Shown here: in pieces, positions 3,918-11,929 of the stretch
How positions within the stretch are numbered: position 1 is the first letter of the stretch
How the letters are laid out: each line of letters starts with the position of its first letter
Notes under the pieces: model-generated
What the model saw: the letters and a program-made list of their open reading frames with translations, nothing else
Told to the model about the DNA's origin: nothing
The model's database searches: none
Made by a program: the position numbers and the translations under genes
Assembly: GCA_902495945.1 (NCBI GenBank)
Contig: CABUZD010000044.1
Location: 1-12,098 of the forward strand
From: an uncultured Collinsella sp.
Lineage (GTDB): Bacteria > Actinomycetota > Coriobacteriia > Coriobacteriales > Coriobacteriaceae
DNA length: 12,098 bases
Direction: 5' to 3'

Positions 3918-6140
3918 ATGGAGAAGCATAAAGTGATCTGCCCGTACTGCGGCGCCGGTTGCCAGTTTAACCTCCTGGTCCAAAACGGCCAGGTCGTGGG
4001 TACCGAACCGCTCAACGGCATCACCAATCAGGGCGAGCTGTGCCTTAAGGGCATGAGCGGCTACGACTTCATCAACGACACCAAGATCTTGACTCCTCGC
4101 GTACTGCACCCGATGATCCGCCGCACTAAGGGCGCGGATCTTGAGCGCGTAAGCTGGGACGAGGCACTGGATTTCACCGCATCTAAGATGCAGGCCATAA
4201 TTGACGAATATGGTCCTAACGCTGTCATGACCACTGGCTCTTCGCGAGGCGGCGGCAATGAGGCGAACTACGTCATGCAGAAGTTTACGCGTGCGTGCAT
4301 CGGCACCCACAGCGTGGACAACTGCGCCCGTACTTGACACGGCCCTACTGTCCTCGGTCTGATGGACACGGTTGGTTCAGGTTGCATGTCATGCTCCATC
4401 CCCGGTATGGAGGATGCGGGCTGCATTTTCCTCTTCGGCTATAACCCTGCCGATTCGCACCCCATCGTCGCAAGGCGTATCGTGCGAGCCAAAGAAAAGG
4501 GTTGCAAGATCATCGTCGCCGACCCGCGCCATATCGAAACCGCGCGTATCGCCGATCTCTACCTTCCGATCAAGAACGGTGGCAACGTTGCGTTCCTCAA
4601 CGCCTTTGCCAACTGCTTGGTCAACGATGGCCTCTACGACAAGGAATTCGTCGCCGAGCACACGAACGGCTTTGACGAATGGTGGGAGACCATCAAGAAC
4701 TACACTCCCGAATCCGTACAGGACATCACGGGTGTCGAGCCCGCGTTGATCCACCAAGCTGCCGAGATGTACGCCACGGCGAAGCCCTCTGCCATCATTG
4801 GCTGGGGTATGGGCGTATGCCAGCAGAAGCAGAACCTGAAGACGGTGCACACCATCGCCTCCATCGCCTGCGTTGCCGGCCAGATCGGCAAACCCAACTC
4901 CGGCCTCGCGCCCGTGCGCGGTCAGAACAACGTCCAGGGCTCCTGCGATATGGGCATGCTGCCCAACCTGTACCCTGGCTACCAGAAAGTCACCGACCCG
5001 GCTGTGCGTGCCAAGTTTGCCAAGGCTTGGGGCGTGCCCGAGGAAAAGCTCCCGCTCGAGGAGGGCTACAAGCTCACCGACCTGGGCCACCTGGTCGACG
5101 AGGGCAAGGTGCACTGCTTCTACAACTACGGCGAGGACCCGGTGCAGACCGAGCCCGATTCGGCCGGTATGCGCAAGACGCTCTCCGAGCTGGATCTGTT
5201 CATTTGCCAGGACATCTTTATGACGCAGACGACCATGCTCGCCGACGTCATCCTGCCTGCCACCTCTTGGGGCGAGCACGAGGGTGTCTTTACCGCATCC
5301 GACCGTAGCTTCCAGCACTTTGACGCGGCCGTTCCGCCCAAGGGCGAGTGCCGTCACGACTGGGAGATCTTCGCGGACCTGTCTACGCGTATGGGTTACC
5401 CCATGCACTACGACAACACCGAGCAGATCTGGAACGAGTGCATCAGCCTGTGCCCCAACTTTGTGGGCGCAACCTACGAGAAGATGGCTCCCGAGGGCGG
5501 TTACGCCCAGTGGCCGGTCAAGAGCACCGATGTGAACGACCACGGTACGCCCGACATGTTCGCTGGTGGCAAGTTCACCACCAAGGACGGCCGCGCCAAC
5601 CTGATGGCGCACGACTGGGAGGCGCCCTCCGAGCTTCCCGACGATGAGTACCCGCTCATTCTGTGCACCGTTCGCGAGGTCGGTCACTACAGCTGCCGCT
5701 CGATGACTGGCAACTGCAAGACGCTGGCGCTGCTCGCCGACGAGCCCGGCTTTGTCCGCATGAATCCCGCGGACGCCGAGGCACGCGGCATCAAGAACGG
5801 CGACATCGTCTCGATTCACAGCCGCCGTGGCCAGGTATACAGCCGCGCCGACGTGAGCGACCGCATCAACAAGGGCACGGTCTATATGACCTACCAGTGG
5901 TGGATCGGCAAGTGCAACGAGCTGACCATTCACAAGGTCGACCCGGTCTCGCATACGCCCGAGGACAAGTTCTCCGCCTGCCAGGTCGACGCTATCGCCG
6001 ACCAGGTCTGGGCTGAGGGCGAGGTGGAGCGTCAGTACACCGAGCTCAAGCAGGCTCTGGTGGACGCCGCCGCTCCCCAGGACGTTGAGCCCGGCGCCGC
6101 CAAGTTCGATGACGAGACGCACGTGAACCAAATCGTGTAG
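3918..6140 (+). CDS. fdhF: Formate dehydrogenase H, selenocysteine-containing catalytic subunit (TGA 4335-4337 = Sec140)
   Basis: It oxidises formate to CO2 and H+ at a Mo (or W) bis-pyranopterin centre in the cytoplasm and feeds electrons to the hydrogenase. The frame is 740 residues, including one in-frame TGA decoded as selenocysteine; E. coli FdhF is 715. Start ATG 3918 follows AAGGAGGG. Cluster ligands C8, C11, C15 and C42, with K44 in LCLKG, sit at the E. coli positions. The active site reads DNCART-Sec-HGPTV, with Sec140 and H141. R334 in PVRGQNN corresponds to the pterin-site arginine. Residues about 578-697, from LILCTVREVGHYSCRS to FSACQVDAIAD, form the C-terminal molybdopterin-dinucleotide domain. 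An acidic tail of about 40 residues exceeds the E. coli protein. Frame, codon use and homology continue unbroken across the TGA. Gene callers will split it into a 156- and a 592-residue piece. Selenocysteine insertion needs selABCD elsewhere in the genome. Confidence 0.96.
4335..4372 (+). promoter_or_regulatory. SECIS element for selenocysteine insertion in fdhF
   Basis: The UGA at 4335-4337 is followed 18 bases later by GGUCUG (4356-4361), the same spacing and apical word as in E. coli fdhF. The hairpin is GUCC (4350-4353)/GGAC (4364-4367), with inner pairs U4354-A4362 and C4355-G4361 and loop GGUCU. In this pairing a U (4363) bulges on the 3' side; in E. coli the SelB-contacting U bulges on the 5' side, and here U4354 can bulge instead. 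It is the binding site for SelB. Confidence 0.88.
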
Positions 6141-6161
6141 TCCCGTTCTCGTTGGCTTTTT

Positions 6162-6204
6162 GGGCCGGGCGTCCCGTACGTTCGGGAGCCCGGCCCGTTA
6201 TTTT
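6162..6204 (+). terminator. Strong GC hairpin between fdhF and hyfA (terminator or attenuator)
   Basis: GGGCCGGGC (6162-6170) pairs with GCCCGGCCC (6188-6196), and TCCCG (6172-6176) with CGGGA (6183-6187), around TACGTT with one bulged G: 14 pairs. The following GTTATTTT is only a moderate U-run, so termination may be partial. Only 14 bases separate it from the hyfA ATG, leaving no room for a new promoter. Read-through or RNA processing is needed to express hyf from the upstream promoter. Confidence 0.7.
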
Positions 6205-6218
6205 GAAAGGAAGTGGGG

Positions 6219-6836
6219 ATGAACCGCTTCATCGACATCAACCCGGAGAGGTGCATCGGCTGCGGAACATGCCAGTCCGCCTGTGCCGACGCCCACCGGA
6301 TGCAGGGTCTTCAGGATACGCCGCGCTTGGCGCTCGTGAAGACCGGCGGTATTTCGGCCGCCCTTGCCTGCCACCATTGCGAGGGTGCCCCCTGCGCCGA
6401 GGTTTGCCCGGTGAATGCCATCGAGCACGATGGCGATCGCATCCACGTCAAGGAGCAGGAGTGCATCGGGTGCAGGCTGTGCGCCATCGCGTGCCCCTTC
6501 GGAGCCATCCATCCCGATGGCACGTCTATCGCCGGTGTCGCAGGCATGTGCGACCCGACGCCTTCGTATCCTAAGTCCCTGAGCAGCCTGCTTACGTGGG
6601 CTCCTGGTCAGTACACCTGCGCTGTCAAGTGCGACCTGTGCGCATTCGATCCGGACGGCCCGCATTGTGTGGCGGCGTGCCCTACCAAGGCGCTGACCGT
6701 CATGGGTGGCGCGGCCGATCGCGAGCTCGACGAGGCCAAGCGCCTGCGCTCGATCGAAAACGGTCCGGTCGTCGACGTTACCGCTGTGGCCCAGGGCCTG
6801 TCCGAGAAAGCAGAAGGGAGCGTAAACAATGGATAG
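6219..6836 (+). CDS. hyfA: Hydrogenase-4 electron-transfer subunit HyfA (four [4Fe-4S] clusters)
   Basis: 205 residues, the length I recall for E. coli HyfA, opening MNRF and keeping the HyfA-like block HRMQGLQDTPRLALVKT (26-42). Four cysteine sets bind [4Fe-4S] clusters: C12/15/18/22, C51/54/59/63, C82/85/88/92 and C138/141/150/154. The long insert between sets three and four (about 98-132, ending LLTWAPG) separates HyfA/HycB types from the shorter HydN upstream. It should relay electrons between formate dehydrogenase and the NiFe hydrogenase module on the cytoplasmic side. ATG 6219 is preferred to GTG 6213 because the family begins MNRF; AAAGGA lies upstream. It overlaps hyfB by 8 bases (ATGGATAG), indicating coupled translation. 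Confidence 0.93.
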   Translation: MNRFIDINPERCIGCGTCQSACADAHRMQGLQDTPRLALVKTGGISAALACHHCEGAPCAEVCPVNAIEHDGDRIHVKEQECIGCRLCAIACPFGAIHPDGTSIAGVAGMCDPTPSYPKSLSSLLTWAPGQYTCAVKCDLCAFDPDGPHCVAACPTKALTVMGGAADRELDEAKRLRSIENGPVVDVTAVAQGLSEKAEGSVNNG

Positions 6837-8847
6837 CATGACGCTGTTTATCGCATCGCTTGCCGTCTCGTGCATCGGTGCGCTCGCCTCGGTTCTGCTG
6901 ATCAAGGCCGATAACGCCGCCAAGACCGCCGGCTGCCTAATCGGCGCCGTCGCCGCGGTGCTTTCGTTTGTGGCTGGTTTCCTGGCCGTGCTGGGCGATG
7001 TCACGTCGGTCGACACCATCGTGTTCTTCCCGTTTGCCCATTTCCAGCTGCTGCTCAACCAGCTGTCCGGCCTGTTCGTGGCGCTCATCTCGGTGCTCGC
7101 GTTTGCCGGCTCGATCTACGGTCTCAACTACTTTGATGAGTACCCGGGCAAAAAGGGCCGCGCCGGCTTCTTCTTTAACACCTTTGTGGCGTCCATGATG
7201 CTCGTCATCACCGCCGACAACGTGTTTTGGTTCCTGGTCGCCTTTGAGCTCATGTCGCTGACCTCGTACTTCCTGGTCGTGATCGAGGAGAACGAGAACT
7301 CCATCCATGGCGGTTGGCTCTACTTTGTGATCGCGCACGTGGGCTTTGTGCTCATCATGGCGAGCTTCCTCACCATGACCAACTTCGCCGGTGGCTCGTT
7401 TGCCTTTGCGGATTTCCGCGCTACGCAGTTTAGCCCCGCGGTCGCATCCGTGTGCTTTGTGCTCGCCTTCTTTGGCTTTGGCGCCAAGGCCGGTATCATC
7501 CCGCTGCACGGCTGGCTGCCCAAGGCGCATCCCGAGGCGCCGTCCAACGTGTCGGCCCTCATGTCCGGCGGCATGATCAAGATCGGTATCTTCGGCATCC
7601 TCAAGGTGGGCCTCGACCTGCTCTCCGCCTCGGGCGTTCAGGTCTGGTGGGGCCTTATGGTCATGGTCTTCGGTGCGATCTCGTCGGTCCTCGGCGTGGC
7701 CTTCGCCCTGCAGGAGCATGACATCAAGCGCCTGCTGGCCTATCACTCCGTCGAGAACATCGGCATCATTCTGCTCGGCGTCGGCGCCTCCATGGCCGCT
7801 ATGGCGCTCAACTCGGTCGGCATCGCCGTCCTGGCTCTGATGGCCGCCCTCTACCACACGTTTAACCACGCGATGTTTAAGGGCGAGCTGTTCTTGGGCG
7901 CCGGTGCGCTGCTGTACTCCACGGGTACGCGCAATATGGAGAAGATGGGCGGCCTGTTCCGTCGTATGCCGGCTACGGCCATCTGCTTCCTTATTGGCGC
8001 GCTTGCCATCTCGGCCATCCCGCCCTTCAACGGCTTTGTGTCCGAGTGGTTTACCTACCAGTCGCTCTTTAACGCTGCCATGCAGGGCGACAAGGCCGTC
8101 ATGATCGTGGCCGTGTTCGCTGCCGTCGCGCTTGCCATTACCGGCGCGCTGGCTGTCACATGCTTCGTCAAGGCCTATGGCGTCTCCTTTGCCTCCGCGC
8201 CCCGCTCCGAGGCCGCGGCCAATGCCAAGGAGGTTCCCGCCCCCATGGTGTTTGCGCAGGGCCTGCTCGCGGCCATCTGCGTCGTGCTGGGCATTGGCGC
8301 TCCCGTGATCGCGCCCGTGCTGGTCGATGTCGCTGCGTCCGTGCTGCATCCGTACGGTGGCGTGTTTGCCGCCGAGGGCATGGAGCTCATGAACCAGTAC
8401 TCCGGCGCTGCCACCTCCACGCCCGCGATCGCTATTGCGCTCGTGGTGCTCGTCGGCCTTGCCTGCGGTTATCGCAAGCTCAAGACCGTCGGCAAGGTGC
8501 AGAAGTCCCAGCCGTGGGCATGCGGCTATGCTCCCAACGAGCATATGCCCGTCGTGGCCACGACCTTTGCCTCCGAGGTGTCCTGGTTTATGCAGCCGCT
8601 CTACACGCTGCGCGACCGCTGCACGGCCGTCTGCTGGTCCATCGCGCACTTCTTCCAGAAGCTCACCGGTGTGGCCGAGGCTGTGGAGCCCGTACCCGAC
8701 AAGGTTCTCGTCGATGCCCCGCATAAGGGTGTCGAGAAGCTCGCCGACCTCGCGACTAAGCTCGAGGGCGGCAACTACAGCATCTATATCTGCTACATCG
8801 TCGCGGCACTCGTGGTGTTCCTCGTGCTCGCCGTGCAAATGGGTTAA
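6829..8847 (+). CDS. hyfB: Hydrogenase-4 membrane subunit HyfB (NuoL/antiporter-like)
   Basis: 672 residues, the length I recall for E. coli HyfB, with about 14-16 hydrophobic helices. Proton-channel residues of the Mrp/NuoLMN family are present: E140 in AFELMSLTSY, K220 in FGAKAGIIPLHGWLPKAHPEA, and K251 in GGMIKIG. HDIKRLLAYHSVENIG and YHTFNHAMFKGELFLGAG follow in the usual order. The C-terminus carries the HyfB/HycC-type WACGYAP motif, then an amphipathic stretch and a final helix near residues 652-670. It forms part of the membrane arm that ties H2 evolution to ion movement. AAGGGAG precedes the ATG, 9 bases away, inside the end of hyfA. The next gene starts 12 bases after the stop. A purely HycC-like role (hydrogenase-3) is unlikely because hyfD, hyfE and hyfF follow. 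Confidence 0.95.
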   Translation: MDSMTLFIASLAVSCIGALASVLLIKADNAAKTAGCLIGAVAAVLSFVAGFLAVLGDVTSVDTIVFFPFAHFQLLLNQLSGLFVALISVLAFAGSIYGLNYFDEYPGKKGRAGFFFNTFVASMMLVITADNVFWFLVAFELMSLTSYFLVVIEENENSIHGGWLYFVIAHVGFVLIMASFLTMTNFAGGSFAFADFRATQFSPAVASVCFVLAFFGFGAKAGIIPLHGWLPKAHPEAPSNVSALMSGGMIKIGIFGILKVGLDLLSASGVQVWWGLMVMVFGAISSVLGVAFALQEHDIKRLLAYHSVENIGIILLGVGASMAAMALNSVGIAVLALMAALYHTFNHAMFKGELFLGAGALLYSTGTRNMEKMGGLFRRMPATAICFLIGALAISAIPPFNGFVSEWFTYQSLFNAAMQGDKAVMIVAVFAAVALAITGALAVTCFVKAYGVSFASAPRSEAAANAKEVPAPMVFAQGLLAAICVVLGIGAPVIAPVLVDVAASVLHPYGGVFAAEGMELMNQYSGAATSTPAIAIALVVLVGLACGYRKLKTVGKVQKSQPWACGYAPNEHMPVVATTFASEVSWFMQPLYTLRDRCTAVCWSIAHFFQKLTGVAEAVEPVPDKVLVDAPHKGVEKLADLATKLEGGNYSIYICYIVAALVVFLVLAVQMG

Positions 8848-8859
8848 GGAGGGGAGAGC

Positions 8860-9786
8860 ATGAACAACATCGTACTTGCCGTTCTGCAGGGCGTGGTCGT
8901 TATGGCCGTCGCGCCGTTCTTCTCCGGTCTCGGCCGCGTGATCCGCGCCAAGATGCACAACCGTCGCGGCCCCAGCATCATGCAGGACTACCGCGACCTG
9001 GCCAAGCTCTTTGCGCGCCCCGAGTCCCAGAGCGAGGATGCGAGCTTTGCGCTGCGCATCATGCCGCCGCTGTTCTTCGCCGTCGCCTTTATGCTCGCGA
9101 TGGGTCTGCCGCTCTTTACGGCACAAAGCCCCATCCCGGTCTTTGGTGACGCCATCACCATCATGTATAGCCTGGCGCTCGCCCGCTTCTTCTTCGCCCT
9201 CTGCGGTGTGGATTCGTCCAACGCCTACGCCGGTATCGGCGGCGTCCGCGAGCTGCTCATGAGCGTGCTCATCGAGCCGTCCATGCTGCTGGCGCTGTTT
9301 GCCGCCGCCCTGGTGTGCGGCTCCACCGACATCGCCACCATGGGCCAGCACATCATGACGGGCGCCATCGACGCGCCGGTCGCTGTGATCCTCGCCGGCA
9401 TCGCCTTTGCGATTGCCTGCTACATGGAACTCGGCAAGCTGCCGTTTGATCAGGCCGAGGCCGAGCAGGAGCTCCAGGAAGGTCCGCTCGCTGAGCTTTC
9501 CGGCCCGTCGCTTGCGATGGCCAAGCTCGCCATGTCCATGAAGCAGGTCCTGGTCGTCGCCTGGTTCTGCGCGATCTTCGTCCCCTGGGGCGAGCCCGCG
9601 GCCGTGGGTATCGCGGCCGTTCTGGGCGCGGTCATCTTCCTTGTTAAGTGCCAGATCGACTTTGTCGTATGCGGCGTGATCGAGAACTCCTGCTCGCGCT
9701 CGCGTTTTAAGGTGCTTGGCAATCAGACCTGGGCCGTCGTGGGCATCGCCGTTCTGGCGTTTGTCTTCGTGGTCGTCGGCGTGTAG
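8860..9786 (+). CDS. hyfC: Hydrogenase-4 membrane subunit HyfC (NuoH-like)
   Basis: 308 residues (E. coli HyfC is about 315) with about eight transmembrane segments. NuoH/HyfC/HycD signatures are intact: NRRGPSIMQDYRDLAKL (34-50) on the first cytoplasmic loop, FFALCGVDSSNAYAGIGGVRE (111-131) and the acidic block FDQAEAEQELQEGPLAELSG (196-215). That block lies at the interface with the hydrogenase large subunit and is thought to launch proton transfer. It anchors the soluble NiFe module to the membrane arm. TAAGGAGGGG, overlapping the hyfB stop, is an excellent ribosome site for ATG 8860. The hyfD start lies 15 bases after the stop. Confidence 0.94.
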   Translation: MNNIVLAVLQGVVVMAVAPFFSGLGRVIRAKMHNRRGPSIMQDYRDLAKLFARPESQSEDASFALRIMPPLFFAVAFMLAMGLPLFTAQSPIPVFGDAITIMYSLALARFFFALCGVDSSNAYAGIGGVRELLMSVLIEPSMLLALFAAALVCGSTDIATMGQHIMTGAIDAPVAVILAGIAFAIACYMELGKLPFDQAEAEQELQEGPLAELSGPSLAMAKLAMSMKQVLVVAWFCAIFVPWGEPAAVGIAAVLGAVIFLVKCQIDFVVCGVIENSCSRSRFKVLGNQTWAVVGIAVLAFVFVVVGV

Positions 9787-9801
9787 GAGAAGGGAGAAAC
9801 A

Positions 9802-11259
9802 ATGTCATTTGCAGTCAGTCTGTCCCTTCTCGGCTTGGTCGCTATCGCGGCCCCGATGGTGGCCTCGGTGCTCGTCGCCCTGTTCCCCCGTCCGTACGCC
9901 AAGTGGTTCAGCGTTTTGGGTGCCGCCGTCTCGACGGTCTGCACCATCGCCCTCGCCGCGAATTTCGCTGGCGCCGGCATGCCCGACACGCAGGTTCCCC
10001 TGATCTCGTTTGGGCAGACCCTCGTCATGGGATTCACCTTCGATCGCATGAGCACGCTGCTCGCGCCCGCCTTTGTGGGTATCGGCCTCCTTGTCGTGAT
10101 CTATTCGATTCCCTATATGAGCGAGAATAACCGTGAGCATCCCGACGCACCGCGTCGTCGCTTCTACGCGTACCTCGCGACCTTCATCGGCGCCATGGCC
10201 GGCCTTGTGTACAGCTCGACCCTTTTGGGCCAGCTCGTGTTCTTTGAGATCACGGGTGCCTGCTCTTGGGGCCTCATCAGCTACTACATGTCGCCTACGG
10301 CCAAGAAGGCCGGCATGAAGGCCCTGATCATTACGCATATCGGTGCGCTCGGCCTGTATCTGGGCGCCGCCATCGTGTTTGCCCACACCGGCACCTTCGC
10401 CATCACCGCGATTGCCGGCCTCGACGCCAAGCTCAAGGCTATCGTCCTTTTGCTTGTGCTGTTTGCGGCCTGGGCCAAGTCCGCACAGGTTCCCATGTAC
10501 ATGTGGCTGCCTTCGGCCATGGAGGCGCCGACGCCTGTTTCGGCCTACCTGCATGGCGCCTCGATGGTCAAGGTCGGCGTGTGCGTGTTCGCGCGTGCAC
10601 TCGTCTCTGCCGGCGAGATTCCCGAGATCGTGGGCTGGGTTGCCATTATCGACGCCATGGTCACCATGCTCTTTGGCTTCCTTATGTACCTGCCGCAAAA
10701 GGACATGAAGCGCCTGCTGGCCTTCTCCACGATCGCTCAGCTCTCCTACGTGTTCTTTGGTCTGGGCCTTTCGGTCTTTGGTAGCCAGCTGGCCTTTGAC
10801 GGTGCCGTGTGCCACATCTTTAACCACGCCTTCGCCAAGACGCTGTTCTTCCTGATCGCCGGTTCGTTCTCCTTTACCCTTGGCACGCGTATGCTGCCCA
10901 AGCTTCGCGGCATCGTAAAGAAGTACCCGATTTCGGGTGTGGGCTTTGGTGTTGCCGCGCTCGCCATTGCCGGCGTGCCGCCCATGAACACGTTCTTCTC
11001 GAAGTTCCAGATTATCGCCGGCGGCTTTTCCGTGGGTGCCGGCAACGTCGCGATCCTGGTGCTCGTGTGCATTATGGTCGCCGAGACCGTCGCTACCTTC
11101 GCCTGGTTCCTCAAGTGGATGGGCTATTGCCTGCCCGGCGAGCCGAGCGACGAGGTCGCCGCGGGAGCCCCGCTTCCCCGCGCGATGGCGTTCGTGTTCA
11201 TCGTGCTCATCATCATGGTCATCGTCAGCGGCCCGCTTTCGGCCAGCTGGATCGGTTAG
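9802..11259 (+). CDS. hyfD: Hydrogenase-4 membrane subunit HyfD (NuoM/N-like antiporter family)
   Basis: 485 residues (E. coli HyfD is about 479) with about 14 hydrophobic helices. Key antiporter-family residues are E149 in FFEITGACSW, K226 in AAWAKSAQVPMYMWLPSAMEA and K257 in GASMVKVGV, followed by DMKRLLAFSTIAQLSY and the NHAFAKTLFF helix. The PTPVSAYLHGA motif is typical of NuoM/MrpD-like pumps. It is one of the subunits present in hydrogenase-4 and absent from hydrogenase-3, and it supports the locus being hyf and not hyc. AGGAGAAGGGAG precedes ATG 9802. The stop is followed 13 bases later by hyfE. Confidence 0.94.
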   Translation: MSFAVSLSLLGLVAIAAPMVASVLVALFPRPYAKWFSVLGAAVSTVCTIALAANFAGAGMPDTQVPLISFGQTLVMGFTFDRMSTLLAPAFVGIGLLVVIYSIPYMSENNREHPDAPRRRFYAYLATFIGAMAGLVYSSTLLGQLVFFEITGACSWGLISYYMSPTAKKAGMKALIITHIGALGLYLGAAIVFAHTGTFAITAIAGLDAKLKAIVLLLVLFAAWAKSAQVPMYMWLPSAMEAPTPVSAYLHGASMVKVGVCVFARALVSAGEIPEIVGWVAIIDAMVTMLFGFLMYLPQKDMKRLLAFSTIAQLSYVFFGLGLSVFGSQLAFDGAVCHIFNHAFAKTLFFLIAGSFSFTLGTRMLPKLRGIVKKYPISGVGFGVAALAIAGVPPMNTFFSKFQIIAGGFSVGAGNVAILVLVCIMVAETVATFAWFLKWMGYCLPGEPSDEVAAGAPLPRAMAFVFIVLIIMVIVSGPLSASWIG

Positions 11260-11272
11260 GAGGTAGAACGAC

Positions 11273-11926
11273 ATGGGTTATTCGATCGTCAACATCCTTG
11301 GCGGCCTTCTGATCGTCACGTCCACCATGGTGGTTGTCTCCAAGAACATCAAACATTCCATCCACTGGTATGCGGTGCAGTCGCTGGTGCTCGTGGGGCT
11401 TCTCGCCACGCTCGGTGTCACCACTGGTGCGCAGGAGCTACTTATGTGGGCTGGATCTGCCTTTATCACTAAGGTCGTCCTGGTCCCTTATATCCTCAAC
11501 CGCGCATACAAGAAGATGGGTGAGCCGAGCGACGCATCGCTCAAGGCCGGCCTTAAGCCCGCGTGGGCCATTTGCATCATCGCCGTCGAGGTCGCGATTT
11601 GCTTTGCAGTCGTGACGCAGATCAGCCTGCCCACGGCCGAGGTCGCAACGCCTGCGCTCGCTATTAGCTTCGCTCACTTCTTTGTGGGCCTCACCTGCAT
11701 CATTTCGCAGCGCAACATCATGAAGCAGATCTTTGGATACTGCCTTATGGAAAACGGCAGCCATGTGACGCTCGCGCTTTTGGCCCCCACCGCTCCCGAG
11801 ATCATCGAGATCGGTATCGCCACCGACGCCATCTTTGCCGTCATCATCATGTCCATCGTCGTGCGTCGCATTTGGGACGACTCCCACTCGCTCGATGCGC
11901 GCGACCTGTCCGAGCTGAGGGGGTAG
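11273..11926 (+). CDS. hyfE: Hydrogenase-4 membrane subunit HyfE (MrpC/NuoK-like)
   Basis: 217 residues (E. coli HyfE is about 216) with about six to seven hydrophobic helices. The C-terminal half carries the diagnostic HyfE block IFGYCLMENGSHVTLALLAP (153-172) and EIGIATDAIFAVIIMSIVVR (179-198). E160 in the YCLMEN motif is the conserved membrane glutamate expected for NuoK/MrpC-like proton transfer. The last residues are charged and cytoplasmic. TTAGGAGGT overlaps the hyfD stop and is a near-perfect ribosome site. hyfE is a hydrogenase-4 marker, absent from hyc operons. Confidence 0.94.
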   Translation: MGYSIVNILGGLLIVTSTMVVVSKNIKHSIHWYAVQSLVLVGLLATLGVTTGAQELLMWAGSAFITKVVLVPYILNRAYKKMGEPSDASLKAGLKPAWAICIIAVEVAICFAVVTQISLPTAEVATPALAISFAHFFVGLTCIISQRNIMKQIFGYCLMENGSHVTLALLAPTAPEIIEIGIATDAIFAVIIMSIVVRRIWDDSHSLDARDLSELRG

Positions 11927-11929
11927 TCC

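Noticed and set aside
4389..6131. 580-codon open frame on the minus strand across fdhF
   Set aside because: It is antisense to a clearly conserved selenoprotein. Its valine-, glycine- and aspartate-rich composition is the usual mirror of GC-biased coding sequence, and it has no motif.
4362..6140. Separate gene for a 592-residue molybdopterin oxidoreductase
   Set aside because: Its ATG is codon 149 of fdhF, just after the selenocysteine, with no ribosome site. It lacks the cluster-binding N-terminus present directly upstream in frame.
6937..9351. 804-codon open frame on the minus strand across hyfB and hyfC
   Set aside because: It spans two real genes and the gap between them, is rich in His, Gly, Glu and Asp in the manner of antisense to hydrophobic GC-rich genes, and shows no domain.
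9805..11274. 489-codon open frame on the minus strand across hyfD
   Set aside because: Same artefact; it mirrors a well-supported membrane protein.
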